This document shows, in pieces, positions 43,024 through 51,057 of a DNA stretch of 57,106 bases (the first letter of the stretch is position 1; every line of letters begins with the position of its first letter). This stretch comes from an uncultured Collinsella sp. (GTDB lineage: Bacteria > Actinomycetota > Coriobacteriia > Coriobacteriales > Coriobacteriaceae), in NCBI GenBank assembly GCA_900551815.1, contig URXE01000003.1, positions 1-57,106 on the forward strand, read 5' to 3'. The notes below the pieces were generated by a model. It searched no databases. It was not told the origin of the DNA and saw only the letters and a program-made list of their open reading frames with translations. Both the position numbers and the translations under genes were made by a program.

Positions 43024-43722
43024 TTACTCCTCGTCTTCGGCGTCGTCAGATTTTTTAACGCTAGCACGCTTCTTCTTTTTGGAGAGATCCAGGCCAAAAC
43101 GTTTAACAAGCATTTCGCAAATCTCGCTCGAACGGGCCTTGAGATAGCTGCCCTTGCCGTTCTCGGCGTCGAACTTAAGGCGCAGCGCAAGCTTCTCGGC
43201 GACCTCGGCGTCGATCTCGCCCTGGCCAAACTCGTACAGGCAACCGAGCATATCGCGATACTCAAGGTCGCCGTGGTAGCACTGGATGGCCTCGTCCAGG
43301 ATGGGCCAAGCCTCGCGCGAACGCTCGACGCTCGTGGCGCCCCACACGCACAGCAGGCGGAAGGCGGCATAGCGCAGCGTGGAGGAAATCTCGTCGAACA
43401 GCGCGGTCTCGGCGCCCTCAAAGGCATCGCCCAGCTGCTCGGGGCAAGTGGTGGCGAGCGCCGTCAGGGCATCGAGGGCCTCCCAGCGGGTCTGAGCCTC
43501 GGGGCGATCGAGCGCCTCGATCAGCGCGGGCACACAGGGCACGACGCGCTGCGGATCGCGCTCGGCAAGCAGGTGCAGCACGCGGGCGGCAAACTGGCGG
43601 ATACGGCGCGTGGGGCAGCCGAGCTCCTTGACCAGGCGGTCGACGGCGTTCTCGTTCTCCTCTGCCAGCTGGAGCTGTGCCAGCTCCTCGTCGGTGAGCT
43701 GTTCGTCTTTGTTTTCTGCCAT
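43024..43722 (-). CDS. HEAT-repeat-like protein
   Basis: 232 aa. Helical repeats are suggested by IRQFAARVLHLLAERD, LIEALDRPEAQTRWEALDAL and LRYAAFRLLCVWG. The C-terminus is Lys-rich (KKKKRASVKK) then acidic. Probably a scaffold; function unknown. AGAGGT precedes the ATG. It sits 15 bp after the upstream membrane-protein gene and directly before isocitrate dehydrogenase. Confidence 0.7.
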   Translation of the reverse strand: MAENKDEQLTDEELAQLQLAEENENAVDRLVKELGCPTRRIRQFAARVLHLLAERDPQRVVPCVPALIEALDRPEAQTRWEALDALTALATTCPEQLGDAFEGAETALFDEISSTLRYAAFRLLCVWGATSVERSREAWPILDEAIQCYHGDLEYRDMLGCLYEFGQGEIDAEVAEKLALRLKFDAENGKGSYLKARSSEICEMLVKRFGLDLSKKKKRASVKKSDDAEDEE

Positions 43723-43737
43723 AGTTACCTCTTTTTA

Positions 43738-44166
43738 CTATTTCTTGGCGTGCTTGCCAGCACCCTTGCTGTCATCGGTGACCGAGATGAGCTGTCGGTC
43801 GGCAGCGCCATTGCGACGCGCACGGCGGCGTTCCTCGGCATCACCCGCGTCGGCGGCGGCGCGGTGTGCCTTGTTGACGTTAAAGACCTCGTCGTGCTTG
43901 CGCCACGGACCGACGGACTCGCCAAAGCTCATCTTAAGGCCGGCGATAAAGCCGCCGAGCCAGCCGATCGGCGCAAACTGCACGAGCGGGAACAGTGAGA
44001 ACACCCAAGTCAGCAGGACGACTGCCGCCGCTCCCGCAAAGTTGGCAATCCAGTAGTCGCGCTTGGTGATGACGCGCTTTTCGCACGCCCACTGGCCGCA
44101 CAAAAAGCCGATGTAGATCGCAAAGAGAAAGAGCACCAGTGCAAGCACCACGAACGTCCAGCTCAT
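43738..44166 (-). CDS. Small membrane protein of unknown function
   Basis: 142 aa. Two N-terminal hydrophobic segments (about 3-22 and 38-62), then a basic soluble tail with RRRARRNG. I do not recognise a family. GGGGAG precedes the ATG at 44166, which is 5 nt after the reductase stop, so the two are cotranscribed. Confidence 0.7.
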   Translation of the reverse strand: MSWTFVVLALVLFLFAIYIGFLCGQWACEKRVITKRDYWIANFAGAAAVVLLTWVFSLFPLVQFAPIGWLGGFIAGLKMSFGESVGPWRKHDEVFNVNKAHRAAADAGDAEERRRARRNGAADRQLISVTDDSKGAGKHAKK

Positions 44167-44171
44167 GGGCG

Positions 44172-45251
44172 CTACTCCCCGTGATGGCCGCCGCAGCAGC
44201 ACTCGTGGCCGTCGTCATGACCGTGGCCGCCGCAACACTCGTGGTCCTCGCCATGGTGGTGACCACAACCGCACTCGTGGTCGTCGCCATGCTCGCCGCA
44301 ACCGCAGCCTTCCTCGTGAGCACCGTGCTCCTCGGGACGATACTGCGACCAGTCCAGACCGGCGGCGACGGCGTCGGCCTCCTCCTTATAGAGGACCGTG
44401 ATGGCCTGGGTGCCCAGCTTGGCGCCACCGATGGCGTCGAGCATGTCGTAAAGCGTAAAGGCCACGTCGGCGCCGGGCAGCGCAAGCTCGCGGTCGTCGG
44501 CATAGGCGAGCGCCAAGCGCAGGTCCTTAATGAAGTGCTCGACCATAAAGCCGGGCTTGTAATCGCCGTCGAGCGCCTTGGGCGCCAGGCTCTCCATAGC
44601 GCCGGACTTGCCGGTGCCGCCCAGGATCATCTGACGGGTCTTCTCCAGATCGAGGCCGCTCAGCTCGGCAAACGCCATGGCGTCTGCCATGCCGACCATG
44701 CAGGCGCCCAGCGACACCTGGTTGGCGAGCTTGGCAGCCTGGCCCTTGCCGGCGCCGTCGAAGCAGCAGATGTTGGCCGCAAAGGTGGCAAGGATGTCGC
44801 GGACCGGCGCGATGTCGTTCTCGGTAGCGCCCACGATAGCCGTGAGCGTACCGGCGATAGCGCCCGACTCGCCGCCGGTGACGGGGCAGTCAAACGCCAT
44901 GCGACCAGAAACCTGGGCGGCCTCGGCAATGTCACGGGCAAGCTCGGGCGAGCTCGTGGTGAGGTCGATCAAGACCGCGCCGGGCTTAGTGCACGCGAGC
45001 AGGCCGTCGCCCGCCAGGTAGAGTTCCTCGACCTCGGAGGGATAGCCCACCATGGTAAAGACGACATCGGCGTTCGCCGCGGCATCGGCCGGCGTATCTG
45101 CCCAGACGGCGCCGCGCTCGATAAGCGCCGCCGCCTTGGACTTGGTGCGGTTGTTGACCGTGACGGGATAGCCGGCGTCCAGAATGTGGCCGGCGATGGG
45201 GGCACCCATGATTCCGGTGCCGATGAATGCGACGGAGAGCTTGTTTGCCAT
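44172..45251 (-). CDS. Beta-hydroxyacid dehydrogenase with Cys/His-rich tail
   Basis: 359 aa. NAD(P)-dependent reductase of the 3-hydroxyisobutyrate/tartronate-semialdehyde family. N-terminal Rossmann motif GTGIMGAPIAGHIL, substrate loop DCPVTGGESGA and the catalytic Lys in GKGQAAKLANQ are present. The core ends near residue 300, where this family usually stops. A further ~50 residues hold 9 Cys and 13 His (for example HECGCGHHHGEDHECC), a likely metal-binding tail. GGAAAGG precedes the ATG. Confidence 0.85.
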   Translation of the reverse strand: MANKLSVAFIGTGIMGAPIAGHILDAGYPVTVNNRTKSKAAALIERGAVWADTPADAAANADVVFTMVGYPSEVEELYLAGDGLLACTKPGAVLIDLTTSSPELARDIAEAAQVSGRMAFDCPVTGGESGAIAGTLTAIVGATENDIAPVRDILATFAANICCFDGAGKGQAAKLANQVSLGACMVGMADAMAFAELSGLDLEKTRQMILGGTGKSGAMESLAPKALDGDYKPGFMVEHFIKDLRLALAYADDRELALPGADVAFTLYDMLDAIGGAKLGTQAITVLYKEEADAVAAGLDWSQYRPEEHGAHEEGCGCGEHGDDHECGCGHHHGEDHECCGGHGHDDGHECCCGGHHGE

Positions 45252-45349
45252 GAAACCTTTCCTTTTGGGTTGGGTGTTGTTACCAGGTTGAATACTCGGT
45301 GCCAGCGTTTGGGCTGTGAGTCGAGGGCGATTACGGACGCAGCGCTTGC

Positions 45350-46303
45350 CTACTGACCGCGCACGCGGCGGGCGATACGGTCGGAAAGCGACGCCTTGTC
45401 GGCGCGGTTCTTACCCCAAAACGCGCAGCCCACCATGCCGGGGCCCACGTGCGAGCCGATGGTGGGACCCACGGAGCCGCGAATGATCGTGACGTCGGCG
45501 CAACCCTCCTCCTTGCGGATGGCGGCTTCGAGCCAGTCACCATCCTTTTCGGCATCGGCCGTCATGATGGCGATGGGCATGGTGCGATCGGGCACGTAGT
45601 TCTCGCGGAACGACTTGAGGATGGACTTGAGCGCCTTCTTGCGGCCGCGGTTGACGCCGATCAGCGACAGCGAGCCGGCCAGGTCGTAGGAGAGCTCGGG
45701 CTTGACATCGAGCTTTGCCGTGAGCTGCGCCGCCGCGGGCGGAATGCGGCCGCCGGCAGCCAGCGCGTCGAAGCTCTCGAGCGTAAAGTAGCCGTGCACG
45801 TAGGTCTTGGCCTCGTTTGCCCAATCGACCAGCTGCTTGGCGTTCAGTCCCGCCGAACGCTGGCGCACGGCCTCAAGCGCCAAGAGCGCGCCGGTCGCGC
45901 AGGGCAGGGCGTTGTCGACCACGTAGAGCTCAAAGTTGGGATACTCGGCGCGCACGGCATCTGCCGCCTGGCACGCGGAGTTGTAGCTCGACGACAGCGC
46001 CGAGGTAAAGCACAGGTAGACCGTGGGCGTACCCTCTTTGGCGCACTCGGTAAAGAACTCGATATAGCGACCGAGCGACACGGCGGAGGTAGACACACGA
46101 GCGCCGGCGCGCATGCGGTCGTAGAACTCCTTAGGGCTCATGCTCGACCAGATGTCGTCTGTGCGCTCCTCGCCATCGATAATGAAGGGGAAACCCAGGA
46201 TATCGACATCGAGGTTCGCGGCGACCTCGGGGCTAAAGTCGCAGCAGGTATCGACGACGATGCGGCAACGGTTCGAATGACCAGCGGATGCGGCCTTGTC
46301 CAT
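45350..46303 (-). CDS. DegV family protein
   Basis: 317 aa. Fatty-acid-binding family; VDTCCDFSPEVA, SVSLGRYIEFF-like TSAVSLGRY, FTSALSSSYNSA and GSVGPTIGSHVGPG mark the two domains and lipid pocket. These proteins present fatty acids for phosphorylation by FakA. AAGGAGT precedes the ATG at 46303; TTG one codon upstream is not needed. Lies alone. Confidence 0.9.
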   Translation of the reverse strand: MDKAASAGHSNRCRIVVDTCCDFSPEVAANLDVDILGFPFIIDGEERTDDIWSSMSPKEFYDRMRAGARVSTSAVSLGRYIEFFTECAKEGTPTVYLCFTSALSSSYNSACQAADAVRAEYPNFELYVVDNALPCATGALLALEAVRQRSAGLNAKQLVDWANEAKTYVHGYFTLESFDALAAGGRIPPAAAQLTAKLDVKPELSYDLAGSLSLIGVNRGRKKALKSILKSFRENYVPDRTMPIAIMTADAEKDGDWLEAAIRKEEGCADVTIIRGSVGPTIGSHVGPGMVGCAFWGKNRADKASLSDRIARRVRGQ

Positions 46304-46321
46304 CAAAGCGACTCCTTACGT

Positions 46322-46353
46322 AAAAAGGCGGCCACCCGCATGGGATGGCCGCC
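46322..46353 (-). terminator. Terminator of hpf
   Basis: GGCGGCCACCC (46327-46337) pairs with GGGATGGCCGCC (46342-46353); TTTTT follows on the minus strand. Confidence 0.85.
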
Positions 46354-46382
46354 AACCGTTAACTCATGCAAGTTAACGTATT

Positions 46383-46967
46383 TTACTCGTCAAGTGTTTC
46401 GATGCGGGGCTTGATGATGCCATATCCACCATTCTTACGGTGATACACCACATTGATGAGACCGGTCGTCGCGTTCTCGAACACGTAGAAGTCGTGGCCC
46501 AGCAGATCGGTCTGCACCAGCGCCTGCTCCTCGGTCATCGGGGTGACGTCGATGACCTTCTCGCGGACGAGCAGATCGTCCTCTTCCTCGGGCAGCAGCA
46601 GGTCGGCCAGATCCTCGACGCGCTCGACCGGCGCAACATCCGCGGCGCTGGCACCACCCTGGCGGTTATCCACGACCTTGGTCTTGAACTTGCGCAGCTG
46701 GCGGGTGACCTTATCGGCGGAGAGATCGATGGCGGCATACATATCTGCGCCGTGCTCGGCAACGCGAATCACAGAACCGCGGACACGAACCGTGACCTCG
46801 ACGATTGCCGGGTTGGGGTTCGAGGGGTTCTTCTCATAACGAAGCACGACGTCGACTGTCATGGGCTCGATATCGAAAACCTTGAGCGCCTCGCCGATCT
46901 TCTCATCCACATGCGCACGCAGAGCATCGGTTACCGTCGTCTTGCGTCCAGAAACCTTGATATCCAT
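46383..46967 (-). CDS. hpf: Ribosome hibernation promoting factor, long form
   Basis: 194 aa. N-terminal HPF/RaiA domain (about 1-100: KVSGRKTTVTDALRAHV, AAIDLSADKVTRQL) and the C-terminal dimerisation domain of long HPF (about 130-194: FYVFENATTGLINVVYHRKN). Dimerises 70S ribosomes in resting cells. GGAG precedes the ATG at 46967; the upstream ATG at 47027 has no ribosome site. Confidence 0.93.
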   Translation of the reverse strand: MDIKVSGRKTTVTDALRAHVDEKIGEALKVFDIEPMTVDVVLRYEKNPSNPNPAIVEVTVRVRGSVIRVAEHGADMYAAIDLSADKVTRQLRKFKTKVVDNRQGGASAADVAPVERVEDLADLLLPEEEDDLLVREKVIDVTPMTEEQALVQTDLLGHDFYVFENATTGLINVVYHRKNGGYGIIKPRIETLDE

Positions 46968-47185
46968 ACGTGGCTCCAATCTGCCTCGGGGACTTACTGT
47001 ACTGGCTATGTACCCATTGCCGTGCATTTAATCACGCGGATTCCCAAAGACCCGAATAACGATTGCTTGATACCGCATACCGAAGTCTCGCACTTTTCTG
47101 TGGCAAAGTGCGCTATGGGAGGGCGACGGCGGCTTTGTATTTGGTCCCGGAAATTGGCTTTGACCTGCTGGTTTTATTGGGATGA

Positions 47186-47218
47186 AAAAGCCGGGCTCCC
47201 CCATCGGGGAAGCCCGGC
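47186..47218 (-). terminator. Terminator of the solute-binding protein gene
   Basis: GCCGGGCTCCCCC (47190-47202) pairs with GGGGAAGCCCGGC (47206-47218), with TTTTTC on the minus strand. Confidence 0.88.
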
Positions 47219-47284
47219 AGTGCGTGTTGAAACCGTGAAGAGGCATCTCTCCTAGCGCATAGGAGACGCCACCCCTAGCAATAA

Positions 47285-48295
47285 CTAGCTATTGAGCTTG
47301 TTAATGTCGTCGTCGGTGATAGTGCCCTCCTGGCTGGACGATTTATCCTCGGAGGTTGCACCCTCGCTGTTCGAATCAGAGGATCCGGACTCGCTGAATC
47401 CGGTGTCGGTCGACTGCACGTCGGCGCCCGAGACCGTCTTGGTGGTGAGGTCATAGGGCATCGTGCCATACCAGACGGAGTGGACCGCCTCGAGCGTGCC
47501 ATCGACCGTGATACCGTCGAGGGCATCGCTCACGGCACGGCATAGCTCATCGTTGGCCGCGAGGCCCGCGACGCCGAGCGTCGAGGGTGTCTCGAGCGCG
47601 CCGACGTAAGAGATCTGGCTCATCAGGCGCGCAAGGTAGCCGCCGGCCGTGGAGTCGCAAATCACGTAGTCGATCTCGCCGGACTCGAGCGCCTCAAAGC
47701 ACTCGTTGATGTTGGAGAAGGTCTTTTGGTTGGCCGTGATGCTCTGCTTGGCGAGCGCTTCCTGCGAGGCCGAGGAGGTCTGAACGCCCAGGGTAGCGGT
47801 GTTAAGCGTTTCGGTAGAAACGCTCAGCGACTCGCCGTCGCTCGTCTTCCCAAACACTGCCGCAGCGTCGTACAGGCACGTACCAAGCGTGCTGATGTCA
47901 CCATCCGTGGAATTGATGTCGCCAATGAAGATGTCGGCCTTTTTGTCGCCAAGCGCGGAATCGGCAGAAGACGCATCGACGAAGGCAACCTTAAGGCCCA
48001 TACGGCTTGCAAGGGCGCGGGCAGCATCGACCGCGTAGCCCGTGAGGTTACCATCGGCGCCCTGCATGGCCTGCGGGGCATCGGAGGTATCGAGGGCAAC
48101 CGTCAGGGTACCTGGAGTGACCAGGGCATCGTCCGACACCGCCGGCGTGACGGTCTCGCGCTCGATCTGGTCAATCGTGGGCGTCGTGAACGTGGACAGT
48201 GGGTTGAACGCGCATCCGCTCAAACCCAATACGGCAATGACCGCCGCGGTCCCAGCACCTAACCGAGCCGCATGCATCAAGCTGCCCCTCACCAT
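47285..48295 (-). CDS. Solute-binding lipoprotein (amino-acid type SBP)
   Basis: 336 aa. A lipoprotein signal with LSGC (Cys 27) and a family-3 extracellular solute-binding fold (TLTVALDTSDAPQAM, GYAVDAARALASRMG, DYVICDSTAGGYLA). No ABC permease or ATPase lies next to it. The C-terminal ~45 residues are a Ser/Glu-rich linker. ATG at 48295 follows AGGG. The frame is open upstream for another 130 codons, but a promoter at 48627-48655 and the signal peptide support this start. Confidence 0.85.
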   Translation of the reverse strand: MVRGSLMHAARLGAGTAAVIAVLGLSGCAFNPLSTFTTPTIDQIERETVTPAVSDDALVTPGTLTVALDTSDAPQAMQGADGNLTGYAVDAARALASRMGLKVAFVDASSADSALGDKKADIFIGDINSTDGDISTLGTCLYDAAAVFGKTSDGESLSVSTETLNTATLGVQTSSASQEALAKQSITANQKTFSNINECFEALESGEIDYVICDSTAGGYLARLMSQISYVGALETPSTLGVAGLAANDELCRAVSDALDGITVDGTLEAVHSVWYGTMPYDLTTKTVSGADVQSTDTGFSESGSSDSNSEGATSEDKSSSQEGTITDDDINKLNS

Positions 48296-48626
48296 GTCCA
48301 CTACCCTGCCTTCTGTGTCGTATACAATCCGTGCGTTGCGCGGAATAACGGGTTGTTCCCACCAGCTGACCTGGTATTTGACCCCACACTTGCGCACCGG
48401 GGTGTTTGCTCGGGAGGCCGTAACCACCTTCACGACTGGCCCGCTCGCCCGCGAGGCGGTATTGCCCCAAAGAAAGTAGAACGGACGGTGCGGCTTACAT
48501 CTAGGACGCGCCATGATCGCGCCGCGCGCACGCGGTCGCTTACGTGGATCCCTTTGACCGCGTCTGTCTTGGACTAGGATGGACATTTCGTCCGTCCGCA
48601 ACCACAGCCTGGCAGGAACGTAGCGC
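48296..48626 (-). other. Long leader of the solute-binding protein mRNA
   Basis: About 325 nt between the promoter and start. No known riboswitch, tRNA or other RNA is recognised. The frame stays open through much of it but with no ribosome site of its own. Confidence 0.4.
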
Positions 48627-48655
48627 ATTATAGCTAAGTTCAAGCTAAAGTTTAA
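48627..48655 (-). promoter_or_regulatory. Sigma-70-type promoter
   Basis: On the minus strand TTAAAC, 17 bp, then TATAAT, a near-consensus promoter reading toward the solute-binding protein gene. Confidence 0.65.
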
Positions 48656-48778
48656 GGTTAGGGGCGTCATTCGCACCGTGAGCACAGATTTTGCAGGTCG
48701 GAGCGGACCGTGCGTGTTCCCATGAAGCCCGGAGCTCCCCTACGGGGAGCTCCGGGGCGCCCGTCTCAGGGTGCCGCG

Positions 48779-48992
48779 GCCAAAAAATAGCAAATATGAG
48801 TACTGTTACCAATTTAGTAGCAGACAATTTTGGCCTCTCGGACAGATTTTGCGCTCAGTGTCGCCAACCTGATGCTTAGTTATTCTACATTTGTTTATTA
48901 TCTTCTTACTTTACGACGCCTCCGAGTCCTAAATTCCTTGATTTTGCTGTTACTGATTTAGTGACAGTACTCATATTTGCCATATTTTGGCC
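48779..48992. mobile_element. MITE-like element (214 bp)
   Basis: Terminal inverted repeats of about 32 bp (GGCCAAAAAATAGCAAATAT at 48779 and its complement ending at 48992) enclose an A+T-rich interior with no gene. It stands out against the G+C-rich surroundings. Confidence 0.7.
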
Positions 48993-49027
48993 AGGGCATA
49001 TGATTAACCCCCTATTTTCGACGCGAA

Positions 49028-50137
49028 TTAGACCGGCTTAAGCCCAAAACACGCCCGCAGCGTGTTAAGCAACGCCTCTTGCTTCTTTCTGCGGGCATCG
49101 ACACGATTCCGGTACCGCTTTCGCATACGCTGGTGGATGCGCCATGCGAGCGCTTCCATCGCTTCCATGTCACAGAGCATTTCGTTGTTGACCGTCGCGA
49201 CCTCGATTCCCATAGTAATCAAGCCCGTGTTGCGTTTTTCATCATGGATACGTCCCTTCCGGAAAGAATGGCCCAGCTCACCGTTGTATTCCAGGTCAAA
49301 CCGGGCTGTTTCCTGATACGCATCGCAAACTGCATGCGGCATCCCCGAGATTGCCTGCGCGCGGTCATCGAACTCGATCTTGTAGTCGGTCTTAAAGGGA
49401 CCGCAGGCAAATCCGCCATAGGAAAACGGAAGCGAAAACAGAGCGAGCATGATGCACTCCATGGGTGAGCGCAGGTTTTCTGACAGGTAGGGGCACAGCC
49501 GTCGCAGTTGTTTGGCCGCACTCCCCTTACATGCCGCGAGGTAATCTGCCAGGCGATCGGGCGTCAGCACCGGCTCGACTTCAAAATAGCCCACGTCTGC
49601 CGGTTGGTCCTTGTCCTTTGCAAGTCTATTCGCAACAGGCGAGGTATAGGGAGGTAGATACTTCCCGCGATCGCTCAGTGAAATCTTGGAACACAGTTCC
49701 TGGGCCAGGGCAAACGCCTGGATACAGCCGACCTCGCGGGCGACGGCAACACAAAGGGCCTCGGGAGATAGGCTGTACACCCCCGGTTCCACCTCTAGAA
49801 TCGAGCCGGCAGGCAACCCGGAACACACGGACCAGCCCACGCCAGGCATGCGGCGGCGCTGCGCCGCAGATTCCACCAGCAAGCACAGATCTTCTTGCAC
49901 CTCGCCGCTTTTGGCTCCAATTCGCACCAGGTCGGAAAGATAAATATCCTCGGTCGAAGGCGATGACGTGCACAGCACGCGGCGCTCCTCCTCGGGCTCA
50001 AGGTCCTTCCAGCCGATGTAGCCCATCTGCCGGCGCTCGGCTCGAATCATACGCAACGCCGAGGCGCCCGTCAGGATCACGGAAGCCGCTAGCTGCTCTT
50101 TTGTCGGTTTGTTGCACTGCCTGATTGTTACCGCCAC
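49028..50137 (-). CDS. Hypothetical protein with possible Vsr/DUF559-like end
   Basis: 369 aa from a GTG at 50137 with AGGGGTG upstream; other GTG/TTG starts are possible. The C-terminal half has DYKIEFDDRAQ and FDLEYNGELGH followed by HDEKRNTGLITMGIEV, a pattern like the acidic and basic residues of Vsr/DUF559-type endonucleases, then a basic helical end (RIHQRMRKRYRNRVDARRK). No methylase or partner is beside it. Function unassigned. Overlaps the end region of comF. Confidence 0.6.
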   Translation of the reverse strand: MAVTIRQCNKPTKEQLAASVILTGASALRMIRAERRQMGYIGWKDLEPEEERRVLCTSSPSTEDIYLSDLVRIGAKSGEVQEDLCLLVESAAQRRRMPGVGWSVCSGLPAGSILEVEPGVYSLSPEALCVAVAREVGCIQAFALAQELCSKISLSDRGKYLPPYTSPVANRLAKDKDQPADVGYFEVEPVLTPDRLADYLAACKGSAAKQLRRLCPYLSENLRSPMECIMLALFSLPFSYGGFACGPFKTDYKIEFDDRAQAISGMPHAVCDAYQETARFDLEYNGELGHSFRKGRIHDEKRNTGLITMGIEVATVNNEMLCDMEAMEALAWRIHQRMRKRYRNRVDARRKKQEALLNTLRACFGLKPV

Positions 50138-50148
50138 ACGAATCACCC

Positions 50149-50955
50149 CTACCAAACGCGTGCGATAGCAAGGCCATCAACGGCCGCGGCACCGGCGCGC
50201 TTGAGTTCCGCCGAAGCCGCTGCCATCGTCGCACCCGTGGTGATAACGTCGTCGATAAGCAGCAGGCGGCGGCCCCGCACGTCCTCAACGGTCTCGTACA
50301 TGCCTCGGGCGCGTTCACGGCGTTCTTCACGACCGAGTTCACGCTGGTCGCCATGGCCGTACTTAACGAGGGCGTCGAGCAGCGGAACACCCGACAGCTC
50401 GCAAAATGGGCGCGCGATGGCTTCCATATGATCGAAGCCGCGTCGCCGAAACGCCGCCGCCGTCGCGGGCACAAACACCACCGCATCGGCACCGGACAAC
50501 ACACCGCCTAAGCGTTCGGGTGCCGCGACCTGGGCATGTAAGGCGGTATCGTATAGCAGCTCTGCCAGATACGGCGCCAGGCGTCGCTCGCCCGCGTCTT
50601 TGTACGCTTTAATGATCCGCGGCAGCGGGTGCGTGTAAACGGCACATGCCAGGCACCGGTCGAGAGCTTCGGCCATCGCCGAGGACGTACCCTCGACCGA
50701 GCACTCGGTGCACAGCAAGTCTCCAAACGGGGCGCCGCATCGAGTGCAGCTATGCCGCGAGTCGATGAGCGCAAGCGCCGCCAAGCAGTCTTGGCAAATA
50801 AGCGCGCCGGAGCGCTCGCAGCCGCCGCATCGCGTGGGCGACAACGCCTCAAGCGCCTCGTGCGCCGCCCGCTCGGCAAACGGTAGCAATTCATCCGCAA
50901 ACGGTAGGATGTCGGCACCTTGCAGGCATCCCAACACATTCAAATGTCTCTTCAC
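50149..50955 (-). CDS. comF: ComF family protein
   Basis: 268 aa. An N-terminal zinc ribbon (CGGCERSGALICQDC and CTRCG with a further CTEC) and a C-terminal phosphoribosyltransferase domain with LLLIDDVITTGATM. ComF proteins take part in DNA uptake and recombination. GTG start; its ribosome site AGGGAGG lies within a hairpin (50960-50993) that would hide it. It follows ricT by about 100 bp. Confidence 0.88.
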   Translation of the reverse strand: MKRHLNVLGCLQGADILPFADELLPFAERAAHEALEALSPTRCGGCERSGALICQDCLAALALIDSRHSCTRCGAPFGDLLCTECSVEGTSSAMAEALDRCLACAVYTHPLPRIIKAYKDAGERRLAPYLAELLYDTALHAQVAAPERLGGVLSGADAVVFVPATAAAFRRRGFDHMEAIARPFCELSGVPLLDALVKYGHGDQRELGREERRERARGMYETVEDVRGRRLLLIDDVITTGATMAAASAELKRAGAAAVDGLAIARVW

Positions 50956-50959
50956 GACA

Positions 50960-50993
50960 CAACCCTCCCTACGTTCGGTCGCAGGGAGGGTTG
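50960..50993 (-). promoter_or_regulatory. Hairpin covering the comF ribosome site
   Basis: CAACCCTCCCT (50960-50970) pairs over 11 bp with AGGGAGGGTTG (50983-50993). On the minus strand the second-read arm is the AGGGAGG ribosome site. No T run follows, so translational control is more likely than termination. Confidence 0.55.
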
Positions 50994-51057
50994 TTGATTC
51001 AGCGCTATGGTACCCCGACGCGTTTGGGGCCAGGCGGGTTAAATCCGTTTGCGGGCG

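Noticed and set aside
48365..48395. SRP RNA
   Set aside because: The minus strand has ACCAGGTCAG as in SRP RNA, but the partner AGCAGCC side of the loop is absent.
48296..48685. N-terminal extension of the solute-binding protein
   Set aside because: The frame is open, but the lipoprotein signal begins at 48295 with a ribosome site, and a promoter lies inside the would-be extension.
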